64,000 nt of DNA from Pseudomonas kitaguniensis (GCF_009296165.1 NZ_VUAZ01000003.1:62001-126000), one strand, 5' to 3'. Positions 17,501 through 25,147 are shown, numbered from the stretch's first letter. Notes: generated by a model not told the origin, from the sequence alone. Translations and numbers: made by a program.

Positions 17501-17773
17501 TTACTTGCTCTGACTGCGAACGATCTGTGCGTCGACCTGGTCGGCGCAGGTATCAAGCAACTTGATCGCTTTGTCTTTGAGCTCCCACACATCACCGTTG
17601 AGGCGAAGGTCGGCCTGGTCTTGTTCAACGCGCTCGCAAGGGATCAACTCGGGCGCTTCAATTCTTACCGCTTGGGTCTTTGTTACTACCGCTGGCTTTG
17701 CCGCGCAGCCCGTCAGGTAAAGGCTGATTAGCCCAGTCACGAACAGGCTTGCTGCTGCGCTTGAGTTCTTCAA
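17501..17773 (-). CDS. Rz1-like outer-membrane spanin lipoprotein
   Basis: The 90-residue protein has a signal sequence and a lipobox (LTGC, Cys near residue 23) and is therefore probably acylated and sorted to the outer membrane. It overlaps the 3' end of Rz in another reading frame by about 115 bases, the classic spanin arrangement. Unlike lambda Rz1 it is not very proline-rich. With Rz it fuses inner and outer membranes at the last step of lysis. Confidence 0.82.
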   Translation of the reverse strand: MKNSSAAASLFVTGLISLYLTGCAAKPAVVTKTQAVRIEAPELIPCERVEQDQADLRLNGDVWELKDKAIKLLDTCADQVDAQIVRSQSK

Positions 17774-18035
17774 AGTCTTTCCTCGCCTTCTCGGCTTTCT
17801 TCTCGCTGGCCTTTATTCGTTTTGCCAGGTCGGATGTGTACGCGGCGTTGCGCACGGCTTCGGCGCGCAGCGTGGTGATAGTGGCCTGGCTCTCGGCATT
17901 GGCGGCGACGGCTTTGGACTTCTCGCCAGCTTCGAATGCCACCTCCCCGCGAAGGGCTATGACACGCGACTGCTGTATGCCCACCAGTAGCAGGCCGACC
18001 AAAGCGATGATGATTGCTGCTGCGAAGGCCTTCAT
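17658..18035 (-). CDS. Rz-like inner-membrane spanin
   Basis: The 125-residue protein has an N-terminal membrane anchor (residues about 4-20) and a long periplasmic helix with coiled-coil character (EAGEKSKAVAANAESQATIT). The start at 18035 overlaps the holin stop by 4 bases. A longer upstream frame lies within the holin gene and is rejected. It pairs with the embedded Rz1-like gene. Confidence 0.83.
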   Translation of the reverse strand: MKAFAAAIIIALVGLLLVGIQQSRVIALRGEVAFEAGEKSKAVAANAESQATITTLRAEAVRNAAYTSDLAKRIKASEKKAEKARKDFEELKRSSKPVRDWANQPLPDGLRGKASGSNKDPSGKN

Positions 18036-18355
18036 GCTGAATCCGCCTTGCGACCCAGGAAGCGGGTCACCATCTCGCGAATAGCAGTCACCCCGAGGAA
18101 CCCAATAGTCCCTCCAGCAGCAACAGAAAGACTTGGCGGCCAAGCCATCCACTCGATCACGCTTGAAGCAACCAAGCTTAGCGACCCACAGATCAATGCT
18201 TCAAACACGATCCGGCGCTTGCTCGTTTCTTTCGCGTCATACATGACACGCAGTAGTGAGACAGTGATGGACATGATCACGCCCTGCCAGAGCGGATTGC
18301 TCAACGCCAGCCAGATCTTGGCCCAGGTGTCTGGCTTATCAGGCATGTTTGGCAT
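18032..18355 (-). CDS. Phage holin
   Basis: This 107-residue protein has three likely membrane segments (about residues 22-40, 50-68 and 72-92) and a short charged C-terminus (RFLGRKADSA). The layout and the WQGVIMSITVSLLRVMYD helix fit the lambda-family holins. It lies directly before Rz/Rz1. No endolysin gene is found between holin and spanins, where one is usual. AGGGAG precedes the start. Confidence 0.82.
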   Translation of the reverse strand: MPNMPDKPDTWAKIWLALSNPLWQGVIMSITVSLLRVMYDAKETSKRRIVFEALICGSLSLVASSVIEWMAWPPSLSVAAGGTIGFLGVTAIREMVTRFLGRKADSA

Positions 18356-18442
18356 CCGGGTTACTCCCTCTCGGGGAGATTGATAAATCCAGCCCCAGCA
18401 GCACTCCCAGCCATAGCGATGGGTGTGGTGAAGCCGAAAATG

Positions 18443-18472
18443 AAAAAGCCCCGGCTCAGGCCAGGGCTTTTC
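18443..18472 (-). terminator. Rho-independent terminator after the DUF2158 gene
   Basis: A GC-rich hairpin (AAAGCCCCGGC with GCCAGGGCTTT, loop TCAG) is followed on the minus strand by TTTTTCATTTT. It lies 16 bases after the DUF2158-pair gene and before the holin. Confidence 0.78.
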
Positions 18473-18487
18473 AAAAACACATAAAAA

Positions 18488-18952
18488 TCACTTAATAGGT
18501 TTGACTGTTCCGATCTCGAACTCGTCTTTACTTTCATTCTTGCCTTGTATCCACTTGCAACCAACGAGATCGTGACGCACAGAACCGGTATTTCTCACAA
18601 CCCGACCACCAATGCCCAGGGCACCAACACTAAAGTCTTTGGGGCCGCAACGATTCACAATCATCCGGGGACCACCCGAAGCGAGCTCAACCATATCGCC
18701 TTCCTTCGGATGATACATTTCTGTCGAGCTAACAAACTCCAGCTCCACCTTTTTCAATATCTTCCTACGCGACTCAGACTTTTCAAACCATTTGCATTCA
18801 ACGTGATCGTGACTAAGCGTCTGCGGTACAACCATCCTCGCCGTTACGCCCAAAGCGCCGCCAACCTTAACAGGGCCAGCGTCAATCACCGTCATTAGCT
18901 GATCGTTAAGTTTATAACGAACCACATCGCCCAGCTTCAATGCTTCACTCAT
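18488..18952 (-). CDS. Tandem DUF2158 (YodC-like) protein
   Basis: The 154-residue protein is made of two copies of the same small beta-barrel-like domain (about residues 5-75 and 79-152). Each copy has GD-V at its start, M-V at its centre and CKW near the end (VECKWFEKSE and LVGCKWIQGK). Single-domain YodC/DUF2158 proteins are common in phages; a fused pair is less common. It is bounded by terminators on both sides, so it is probably an independently transcribed cargo gene. Confidence 0.75.
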   Translation of the reverse strand: MSEALKLGDVVRYKLNDQLMTVIDAGPVKVGGALGVTARMVVPQTLSHDHVECKWFEKSESRRKILKKVELEFVSSTEMYHPKEGDMVELASGGPRMIVNRCGPKDFSVGALGIGGRVVRNTGSVRHDLVGCKWIQGKNESKDEFEIGTVKPIK

Positions 18953-19041
18953 CGCGAGCCTCCTTTTCGTGTCGCTACAAGATGGGGGCTAGCGAGAAAA
19001 TTTCAAGAGCGATCCACTGTACTGGGCATCTTTTGAAAACG

Positions 19042-19068
19042 AAAAAGCCCCAGCAGATGCTGAGGCTC
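19042..19068 (-). terminator. Rho-independent terminator after the 101-aa gene
   Basis: The hairpin AGCCCCAGC/GCTGAGGCT has an AGAT loop and one mismatch. On the minus strand it is followed by TTTTTCGTTTT. It ends the 19155-19460 transcript. Confidence 0.75.
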
Positions 19069-19154
19069 TTGATTTGTAAAGGCATCTTACCGCGGCAGCT
19101 TCCTACACGGCATGCTTGCCGGTTCTGCGCGAAGCTCTGATGAGATGCATCGGT

Positions 19155-19460
19155 CTATGGTTTTTTGGGGCCGAGGGAGCTCTTGCGCTCTTCCTCACGT
19201 TGCTTGTCCAAAAGTAGAATTCTAATGTTCTGCTTCTCGACCAGCGTGCCTATGAGTGCACTAGCGGAAGGCCAGTCCACGAAAATCCCGACGACCTCAT
19301 CGCCATCCCAGACAACCCACAATAACTTCGGAGGGTTTGAAGGCAGCCCCACACCCGAAGCCATCTTCGCTTTGAGATTTTTTATTTGTGTCGGGGTAAG
19401 TTGTTCTGCAGAGATCCTTCCCACTTTACGCTCCAGCCTCAGATTAGAAGCTAATAGCAT
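19155..19460 (-). CDS. Small hypothetical cargo protein (101 aa)
   Basis: The protein has 101 residues. A basic N-terminal helix with LTPTQIKNLKAKMASG is followed by an alpha/beta part (LLWVVWDGDEVVGIFVDWPS) and a very charged C-terminus. It is isolated between two terminators in the Q-to-lysis gap, suggesting its own promoter. No family recognised. Confidence 0.55.
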   Translation of the reverse strand: MLLASNLRLERKVGRISAEQLTPTQIKNLKAKMASGVGLPSNPPKLLWVVWDGDEVVGIFVDWPSASALIGTLVEKQNIRILLLDKQREEERKSSLGPKKP

Positions 19461-19478
19461 GACCGATTGTCGCCCAAC

Positions 19479-19501
19479 AAAAAACCCGGCTCTTGGCCGG
19501 G
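19479..19501 (-). terminator. Rho-independent terminator (tR'-like position)
   Basis: A perfect CCCGGC/GCCGGG stem with a 5-base loop is followed on the minus strand by six T. It lies about 80 bases after the Q-position gene. That is where lambda has the late terminator overcome by Q, so it may be an antitermination target. Confidence 0.8.
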
Positions 19502-19579
19502 CGGGGGTATTGATGTGCGTTTCGCGTTACTTGTGCACTATGGGAAAAGTACGCGCAAAACCCCGTCATGTCAATATGA

Positions 19580-20257
19580 TTATGCCGCCTCTTGATCTTT
19601 TTCCGAGTGAATCACCTGCCATAGCGGTTGTTGAGCCTGAATATCCACTTCTTTTATCACTTCTTTAAGGGATTCCCATAGGTCGAGCCAGTCACGCGTC
19701 CAGTTCTTCGGATCGATGGTGACGCCGAAGAACGTGTTCATCTCGGCGGCCACCCGCGCCGGGCCCCACTCAGCAGACCCGGCCACCTCCCCCTTGTACG
19801 ACTGCAGGGCCAGGGTAACCAGGTACTGCGCCTTCACGCGCTTGGCCGATGTCAGATCTGGCAGCGCTGCTTTGGCGGTGATCAGCAGCACCGCGTTCAA
19901 CAGGTGCTTCATGTTCATCGCCGGGTGGTACAGGTAGTGCCCGAACTGCTGCACTTGGAACGGAAGCGTGTCGATGGCGCGCAGTACTTTGCCGATGGTG
20001 GCCAAGTGAGCGGCACGGGCCGTTGACCTGCCAGCAGGTGTGCGCCGGGTTTCGCTGATGCTGATCTTCTGGCGCACAACCTGAATGCGCTCTTCCTTGT
20101 CATCCCCCAGCGCAGCGAAGACCGCCTCGGCCCGGCGCATACGCTGCCCCTTCTTGATAGGTGCTGACTGTGCCTTGTCGATGGCTACAGCGCTGATCGA
20201 CGCGTTCGATTCGTGCTGAGCCTCGGTCCATACCTGCCTTGCGTTGATCAGTTTCAT
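19580..20257 (-). CDS. Hypothetical protein in the antiterminator Q position
   Basis: The protein has 225 residues from the ATG at 20257, overlapping the ninG stop. It contains SISETRRTPAGRSTARAAHL in the middle and a tryptophan-rich C-terminal half (NWTRDWLDLWESLK), and is mostly helical and basic. No zinc-finger or HTH motif typical of known Q types is obvious. It is the last gene of the early minus-strand operon, directly before a strong terminator, which makes a late-gene activator role plausible but unproven. Confidence 0.6.
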   Translation of the reverse strand: MKLINARQVWTEAQHESNASISAVAIDKAQSAPIKKGQRMRRAEAVFAALGDDKEERIQVVRQKISISETRRTPAGRSTARAAHLATIGKVLRAIDTLPFQVQQFGHYLYHPAMNMKHLLNAVLLITAKAALPDLTSAKRVKAQYLVTLALQSYKGEVAGSAEWGPARVAAEMNTFFGVTIDPKNWTRDWLDLWESLKEVIKEVDIQAQQPLWQVIHSEKDQEAA

Positions 20258-20838
20258 GCTGCCTGCCCCTTTTTCAACTCTCTGGTCTTTGCCCGGTAAT
20301 CGGCAGTCATCGCCTTCAATTCTGCGACAGTATATTTCTTCGCCTCGTGCGGCCCCTCGAGCCACTCAACTGCCTCGGCGCCGATGCGCTTCAACAGCTC
20401 GATGCGGTAACTCACGATGTTCCCGGAGAGCCGGGTGTTGCACGGTGAGCACTGGCGGTGGCAATTCAGAGGCTCGAAGCGCAAAGCCGGATTGCTCCCA
20501 ACAGTCCGGTAATGGCCAGCGTCATACTTGCCCTGGTGGTGCCGGCCGCAGCTGACGCATGGCAGTGCCGCGTCACGGGCGCGCACCCAAGCGTTGAATG
20601 CCTGCTGCGTGTCCTTGAGGTGATCCGCCCTGCTCTTCAGCTTCTCCTTGCGGACCTTGATTTCCTTGCGCTCGATGTCGGCCAGCGCCTTTTTAGCCTT
20701 GGGCGCGTGCCTTGGCGCGTCGATCAGCGCGCACGCCGGGCTGCACACCGCCTGACCCATGCGAGAAGGCACGAATGAGGCGCTGCACGTAGCAACGCGG
20801 CATTTCTTCGGCTTGGCTGTCTTCCGTTCGATGGTCAT
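20254..20838 (-). CDS. ninG: NinG (Rap) recombination protein
   Basis: The protein has 194 residues from the ATG at 20838. An N-terminal zinc-ribbon-like pair of cysteines (CRVATC, then VCSPAC) is followed by a Lys-rich helix. The conserved nuclease-like part reads LPCVSCGRHHQGKYDAGHYR and NCHRQCSPCNTRLSGN near residues 92-140. These are the hallmarks of the lambda NinG/Rap family, a Holliday-junction endonuclease used in phage recombination. It overlaps both neighbours by 4 bases. Confidence 0.92.
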   Translation of the reverse strand: MTIERKTAKPKKCRVATCSASFVPSRMGQAVCSPACALIDAPRHAPKAKKALADIERKEIKVRKEKLKSRADHLKDTQQAFNAWVRARDAALPCVSCGRHHQGKYDAGHYRTVGSNPALRFEPLNCHRQCSPCNTRLSGNIVSYRIELLKRIGAEAVEWLEGPHEAKKYTVAELKAMTADYRAKTRELKKGQAA

Positions 20839-21350
20839 GCGGCCTCCTTGAATGCTTCGAACTCGGCCATTTCGGTCAGGCGCTCTTCGGTGAGCGTCGG
20901 CCAGTAATGCAGCACCAGATACGCGCAGCACTGGCGCCAGAAATCTTGGAAGGTTTCCTCCCCCATTGAGTCGTAGGAGAGGCTGCGCGGTGTCTTACGG
21001 GTAAGCTGGCCCAGGCCGGGGATGTCGAATGCTTCCTCGTCGCAGTACACGCCCGACTCCAGTTGCAGGGTCTTGATTGCGTCGTGGGACTGCTTGCCGG
21101 AGAACCGGTCGATGTTCTGGCTCAGCACCCGGCCCAGACCATGGACCAAACCATTGAACCGTGGGTTGCGCGGCTGCTTTAAGTCGGCGCGGATCTTCGT
21201 GTTGATCCGGAAATCCCGCTCGCGAAGGATCGACCGGTCAGCATCAGAGGACGGCACGAACGCTGCCACCTCCTTGCCTGTGGCTGGATCGACCAAGCGT
21301 CGCAGCACCAGGTACACGGGCATTGGCCGGGGCTTGGCTGGCTTGGTCAT
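20835..21350 (-). CDS. DUF1367 family phage protein
   Basis: The protein has 171 residues. The order PVYLVLRRLVDPATGKEVAA, then a basic middle, then a C-terminal YLVLHYWPTLTEERL fits DUF1367, which sits in the nin region of lambdoid and Pseudomonas phages, where NinB would be in lambda. Function unknown. It overlaps ninG by 4 bases. Confidence 0.78.
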   Translation of the reverse strand: MTKPAKPRPMPVYLVLRRLVDPATGKEVAAFVPSSDADRSILRERDFRINTKIRADLKQPRNPRFNGLVHGLGRVLSQNIDRFSGKQSHDAIKTLQLESGVYCDEEAFDIPGLGQLTRKTPRSLSYDSMGEETFQDFWRQCCAYLVLHYWPTLTEERLTEMAEFEAFKEAA

Positions 21351-21547
21351 GGCGTCACCCGAAAGAATTCAATTTCGAATGGACCGAAGTAAACCCGGAA
21401 GGCAGGCTTGGAGTCGAGTTTCGTGAAATAGAAATGCCAGTTGAGTGGGCGGAACCCAAAGAGCAGCCAGCCTCGCTTGAATCCGAAGCTGACCATGTAG
21501 CCATTGCCACGGTAGTCGTCGCTGAATCTGCCGTAATTGGTCTTCAT
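21347..21547 (-). CDS. Small hypothetical protein (66 aa)
   Basis: This 66-residue protein is very rich in aromatic residues (LLFGFRPLNWHFYFTKLDS, and EIEFFRV at the end), so probably a small beta-sheet protein. It overlaps both neighbours by 4 bases, supporting expression in the early operon. No family recognised. Confidence 0.6.
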   Translation of the reverse strand: MKTNYGRFSDDYRGNGYMVSFGFKRGWLLFGFRPLNWHFYFTKLDSKPAFRVYFGPFEIEFFRVTP

Positions 21548-22062
21548 GACTGCTCTCCCTTGCCCATGGCGGCGTCAATACTCCGGTCGAGTTCTTCGCC
21601 GTCGACGCAGGGCATGGTTCCGTCTTTTTGAGTTATCTGTACGCGGGCGCTGTAATATTCTCCGCGAAGCCACCGATACCGCTCCGCGTCAACCTGATCT
21701 TTGCGCCACTCATCACGAAGCGCCTGTGCGGCTGCGATCAGAGTTTCGTTCTCAGCCTTCAGCTCAGCATTCACCCGCTCGTAGGCTTCGTAGCCGGTGC
21801 GTAGGCCTGCGACTTCGGCCTTGAGTTGGTCGCGCTCTGCCACCGCGATTTCGGCAACGCTACTCAACGCACGCAAGGCCAGTTCGTCCCGCTCGATCTG
21901 GGCGATCAGTGCGAGAACAACGTCAGGGTTGGCTTCGTCGTCATAGGCCAGCTCTGCCGTATTCCAGACTTCGGCAAATTCGTCGCCGCCGTGCTCGCAC
22001 AGGTCCGCGTAGGATTGCTTAACGGCCTCGGCGGCGATCTTGAGTTTTGTGTGGTCAGTCAT
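21544..22062 (-). CDS. Ead/Ea22-like phage protein
   Basis: The protein has 172 residues. A coiled-coil centre (AERDQLKAEVAGLRTGYEAY) is followed by DAERYRWLRGEYYSARVQI and a C-terminal DRSIDAAMGKGEQ. The ...ERYRWLR...LD..ID.AM pattern is the signature of the Ea22/Ead family of phage accessory proteins. It overlaps neighbouring genes on both sides by 4 bases. Confidence 0.75.
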   Translation of the reverse strand: MTDHTKLKIAAEAVKQSYADLCEHGGDEFAEVWNTAELAYDDEANPDVVLALIAQIERDELALRALSSVAEIAVAERDQLKAEVAGLRTGYEAYERVNAELKAENETLIAAAQALRDEWRKDQVDAERYRWLRGEYYSARVQITQKDGTMPCVDGEELDRSIDAAMGKGEQS

Positions 22063-22313
22063 GATTTCACCTTCAGTCCGGCGGCTTCGATGGCGGCGCG
22101 AGCCAGGTCCAGGTAGACGAACTCACCATCTACGCACTGGGTGCTTTCGGTCGGAAGATCGATTACCACCGCCTCGCGGGATGCCTGCCAGCCATCCCAT
22201 GCACCGTTCGCATAAGGGCTTTCGTAGAAATTCGGGTGAGTGATCGACCGGGTGAAATTCATCCCCCGGAAGCGCGGGCTTTTCTCGAACTCTTCACGCA
22301 TCTTGTCGGTCAT
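22059..22313 (-). CDS. Small phage hypothetical protein (84 aa)
   Basis: The protein has 84 residues. MREEFEKS at the start, ANGAWDGWQASREAVVIDLP in the middle and DLARAAIEAAGLKV at the end resemble the small E..W..Q..W.AWQASR family common in phage early operons. It overlaps both neighbours. Function unknown. Confidence 0.65.
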   Translation of the reverse strand: MTDKMREEFEKSPRFRGMNFTRSITHPNFYESPYANGAWDGWQASREAVVIDLPTESTQCVDGEFVYLDLARAAIEAAGLKVKS

Positions 22314-22498
22314 GTCCGTTGCTCCGCTGCTTCTGCGATCAATGCCATGCGCTCAAGGCGCTCTTCGGCTTGGCTGGCGAGATTGGCTAAGTCCGCCTCA
22401 TCCACCACCGGCATGCACACGAAAAGAATTCCGTGCTTGGCCATGGTGTTGGCCACCTCAAGGGATTGGCGTAGCTGGGCTGGGTTTGCTCGCTTCAT
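22310..22498 (-). CDS. DUF1382-like small protein (62 aa)
   Basis: The protein has 62 residues: MKRANPAQLRQSLEVANTMA, then GILFVCMPVVDE, then a helix with an alternating charge pattern. This fits the DUF1382 family of small phage early proteins (lambda Ea10/orf60 type region). Overlaps on both sides. Confidence 0.65.
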   Translation of the reverse strand: MKRANPAQLRQSLEVANTMAKHGILFVCMPVVDEADLANLASQAEERLERMALIAEAAEQRT

Positions 22499-23271
22499 GC
22501 TCGTGACTCCAATTCCTGGGCCTGCTTGATCAGCAGCGCGCGGCGGTCTGCCAATTCGTTGGCGGCTTCAATCCGCAGTTCGATCTTTCGCTCTTCGCTG
22601 GCCTTGCGCATTTCCAGCATCGAGGACTTCACCAACTGCAGCTTTTCGCGCAGAACCGGCGCAGGCTGTGTCACGGCACCAGTGAGCAGTCCAGCAATCG
22701 CGCGCCCATCCTCAGTGACAGGAAAGACACTCAGGTCTGCGAGGTACTTCTGGCCGCTCTCTCGGGGGATGCGCTTGAGCTCCATGGCCTTGGTGACGGC
22801 TTGAATGCGACGGCTCGCGTCGAATCCTACGGAGACGTGCCAGTTCACAGGCTTGGCATCCTCTCGTGATCGGCCAACAAACCGCTCGTAGGCGCTGATG
22901 AAGGCCATGCGGGCACCGATCTTGTCGCCAGAGTCGAGGACGGGCTTTGCAGCAGCCAAGGCCAACTGGATTTCTTCAGTTAGAACGACCGTTTCGTATT
23001 CGTCATTGGTGGTCATGGCGATAGCCCAAGCTTCGTCCTTGCCAGGGCGGCCGTCAGCGGCTTGGACGCGCTGAAGAATCGAGGCAAGTGTCAGTTTTCC
23101 AGTCAGTTCACGACGGCAGGACCAGAGCGCATTGGCGATCACGCCCATGTCGTGTTCGGCCAGATCCTCGGCCATCAGCTTTGCAGCTGGTGCGCTCAGC
23201 ACCTGCCCAAGAGTTTCGGCAGTGGCGCAAATGGCCATGCTCAGTTCAGCGGTTTCGGCGTAGGAAAGCAT
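22495..23271 (-). CDS. Hypothetical replication-module protein (lambda P position)
   Basis: The protein has 258 residues from the ATG at 23271, preceded by GGGGTGAG. It begins inside the end of the replication gene, as lambda P does after O. The N-terminal half (LMAEDLAEHDMGVIANALWS, LTLASILQRVQAADGRPGKD) resembles an adaptor domain of replication proteins. The C-terminal half is a long helix with a coiled-coil pattern. A helicase-loader role is inferred from position only. Confidence 0.6.
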   Translation of the reverse strand: MLSYAETAELSMAICATAETLGQVLSAPAAKLMAEDLAEHDMGVIANALWSCRRELTGKLTLASILQRVQAADGRPGKDEAWAIAMTTNDEYETVVLTEEIQLALAAAKPVLDSGDKIGARMAFISAYERFVGRSREDAKPVNWHVSVGFDASRRIQAVTKAMELKRIPRESGQKYLADLSVFPVTEDGRAIAGLLTGAVTQPAPVLREKLQLVKSSMLEMRKASEERKIELRIEAANELADRRALLIKQAQELESRA

Positions 23272-24337
23272 TGCTCTCACCCCCTTCCAGAATGCTGCGG
23301 CTGGCCTCTTGGCCGGCGTTGAAGTTGGCTTGGGTGTCTTCGATCTGGCGGGCAGTTCGCGAATTCATCTGGCGGCCGGTAGCCCACTGGGTGTGGTAGG
23401 CCTCCGCCTTGGCGATCAGGTTGTTCAAGCTGTGGCAGTCATTGACGATGCGGGCGTCGTTGACCGTGAGGTAGTACGCAGCAACGCTGTGGGCAACGTC
23501 GACGCCTAGGCGATCAACCAGCTTGCCGAGGATTCCACCGGCTGCAGCGTTCCATACCGGCCAGCACTGGTACCGCTTGCGGTAAGCCATGGCGTAGTTC
23601 GCCCATGCCTTGAACGTTTTACAGGTCTGGTCTTTCGGCCCTGGCATGTCGGCGGGTATTTCGACGCGAGGTGCTTCGGGTTGATCCACAACCAGCACAA
23701 GCACACCGGGTTGGGTCGGCTTGTCCGAGCCTTCCGGCAAGCTGTGACTGGTACCCTGATTGGTACCCTGATGATTGGTATCCTGATTTGTCGGAGATTT
23801 ATCCGACCCTTGCTCGGATTTTTTTCCGACCTTGATCGGAGATTTATCCGAGGTAGATCGGATTTTTTTCCGACCTTTGTTTTTTGGTGGGGTCGGATAT
23901 TTTTCCGACCCGTCGAGCTTCTGATTCCACTCGATCGCTTTCTCTGTGAGGCGGAAAAGCGTGATGTTCGAGGTGCTGGAAAGCTCAATCAACCCGGCCT
24001 CTTCCAGGGCCTTCAGCATGCGGTAAGCGGTGTCCGGCTTGTCAGTGAGTAGCGGAAGCTCCTCAGTGATCTTGGCCTTGCTCAGCGCGAAGAAGATCCC
24101 GTCATCAGTCTTGATTGGCTTGGCCCAGCTCGGGCAGCCGTAGACGAACGCGAACAGCAGGGCCTGCTGAGAATTCAGCCCCCACTCCAGCGCCTTCACC
24201 TGGTTAATCGTGACGGTGTATTGCATGTCAGGCCGCCGAATAGACTGTATGCGAGCTATTGCGCGCACGTTTTCAGATTGCGAAAAGCGTGGCGCGAGAT
24301 TGGTGGGGCTATTGATCGTTTGATTGGCTTGGTGCAT
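23246..24337 (-). CDS. Replication initiator (lambda O-like) containing the origin
   Basis: The protein has 363 residues from the ATG at 24337, which has GGAG 6 bases upstream. An inner ATG at 24226 lacks one. The region after residue 38 reads as a winged-helix replication domain (NQVKALEWGLNSQQALLFAF, TAYRMLKALEEAGLIELSS). A Lys/Ser/Asp-rich linker near residues 145-215 is encoded by the iteron array. The C-terminal domain (CKTFKAWANYAMAYRKRYQ) resembles DnaT/PriC-like partner regions. It should bind the iterons and load the replication machinery. Confidence 0.75.
   Translation of the reverse strand: MHQANQTINSPTNLAPRFSQSENVRAIARIQSIRRPDMQYTVTINQVKALEWGLNSQQALLFAFVYGCPSWAKPIKTDDGIFFALSKAKITEELPLLTDKPDTAYRMLKALEEAGLIELSSTSNITLFRLTEKAIEWNQKLDGSEKYPTPPKNKGRKKIRSTSDKSPIKVGKKSEQGSDKSPTNQDTNHQGTNQGTSHSLPEGSDKPTQPGVLVLVVDQPEAPRVEIPADMPGPKDQTCKTFKAWANYAMAYRKRYQCWPVWNAAAGGILGKLVDRLGVDVAHSVAAYYLTVNDARIVNDCHSLNNLIAKAEAYHTQWATGRQMNSRTARQIEDTQANFNAGQEASRSILEGGESNAFLRRNR
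23791..23908. repeat. Five iterons: probable phage origin of replication
   Basis: Five 16-bp palindromic units of the form TCGGAnnTTTnTCCGA start at 23791, 23814, 23836, 23858 and 23893 (spacings 23, 22, 22 and 35). They lie inside the O-like gene, as lambda's iterons do. The centres are AT-rich. A second set of direct repeats (TGGTACCCTGAT) lies next to them at about 23749-23788. Confidence 0.82.
24258..24301. repeat. 45-bp motif, copy 2
   Basis: The motif contains GCGCGCACGTTTTCAGAT, then TGCGAAAAGCGTGGCGCG. It matches the reverse complement of 16834-16878 over most positions. It overlaps the first codons of the replication gene. Confidence 0.5.
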
Positions 24338-24369
24338 GATTCGCTCCACAAGTTTGTTGCTGTTGAAAG

Positions 24370-24395
24370 AGCCGGGATTGCGCCCCGGCTTTTTT
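24370..24395 (+). terminator. Terminator-type hairpin
   Basis: The stem AGCCGGG/CCCGGCT is followed on the plus strand by TTTTTT. No plus-strand gene ends here. It could end antisense transcription coming from the left or attenuate the early operon in the other direction. Confidence 0.5.
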
Positions 24396-24406
24396 ATGTC
24401 TGAAAT

Positions 24407-24538
24407 TCAGGCTGCTTTCACCGACTGCTTGAACACTTCCAAGCTGACGATCACTTCCTCAGCCTCCTTGAGTAGTTCGGACTTCTCGCGAGTGCAAACG
24501 CGGCCATCGGCCTGGGCGTCGAACGCAAGGCGGGTCAC
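24407..24538 (-). CDS. Small hypothetical protein (43 aa)
   Basis: The 43-codon frame starts at a GTG whose TGA overlaps the CII-like stop (GTGA). It reads VTRLAFDAQADGRVCTREKS and continues as an acidic helix. The coupled start supports it being real. Function unknown. Confidence 0.5.
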   Translation of the reverse strand: MTRLAFDAQADGRVCTREKSELLKEAEEVIVSLEVFKQSVKAA

Positions 24539-24831
24539 GTCGCCAGATCGGCATGCAGCCGCAGAAGCGCGGTATTGAGGTTGATTCCCTCGGGCTTATC
24601 CTTCGGCACAAGCTCGAAGCCAAACGATTCGGCCCAAGCTTTCAGTGGGCGGAAGTCCTGGGTGAACTTCATGATTCGGTGCAGCTCCTGGACGTTCAGC
24701 TTGTGGCTGTCGTAATCAGGGTTCGCCTTTTGGGAAAGCAGTGTCTTTGAAGAGAAGCTGGCCCCCTCCGCAATCCGCCCTGCGCCGTGGTCGTCAACCA
24801 CGTCATAGATCGCCTTCATCAATTCCTGCAT
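24535..24831 (-). CDS. CII-like phage regulatory protein
   Basis: This 98-residue helical protein is the second gene after the divergent promoter, where lambda has cII. The pattern KTLLSQKANPDYDSHKLNVQ followed by ELHRIMKFTQD matches the phage regulatory CII family (CP76 type): a helix-turn-helix-like N-terminus with N....HKL....L..I. It may activate lysogeny promoters. Confidence 0.72.
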   Translation of the reverse strand: MQELMKAIYDVVDDHGAGRIAEGASFSSKTLLSQKANPDYDSHKLNVQELHRIMKFTQDFRPLKAWAESFGFELVPKDKPEGINLNTALLRLHADLAT

Positions 24832-24915
24832 GTAACACCTCGAAATTCTTTACGTGGCGCCCTGCAGGTGCAGAGGCGATCATTTGCTCAATGGAACGGC
24901 GGACAGGGATGTCGC

Positions 24916-25116
24916 TTAGCTGGCGAGACGTTGATTCTGCGAAGGAAAAGCTCTCACCTCTTCTGCTGTACAAATCCCATTCGGGTGAGGGGTGACATAG
25001 ATGTCACGGCCGATTCGAATGGCTTTACTGATGGCGCCCTGCGTCATCCCCAACAGAGCTGCAGCCTCGCTCTGCCCAAGCCAGCGGGCAAAATCAGTGA
25101 TGTGAATTCGGTTCAT
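24916..25116 (-). CDS. Cro-like repressor
   Basis: The 66-residue protein has a helix-turn-helix (LGQSEAAALLGMTQGAISKA, residues about 14-33), followed by IRIGRDIYVTPHPNG. It is the first gene transcribed from the PR-like promoter and lies divergent to the repressor gene, the defining position of cro. GGAG lies about 9 bases before the ATG. Confidence 0.83.
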   Translation of the reverse strand: MNRIHITDFARWLGQSEAAALLGMTQGAISKAIRIGRDIYVTPHPNGICTAEEVRAFPSQNQRLAS

Positions 25117-25147
25117 GGGAGTGATCTCCGTGGTTCTTCATGCACGA

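Noticed and set aside
23749..23908. CRISPR-like repeat array
   Set aside because: The units are 16-bp palindromes with 6-7 bp gaps inside a coding gene; there are no spacers of CRISPR length and no cas genes. They are replication iterons.
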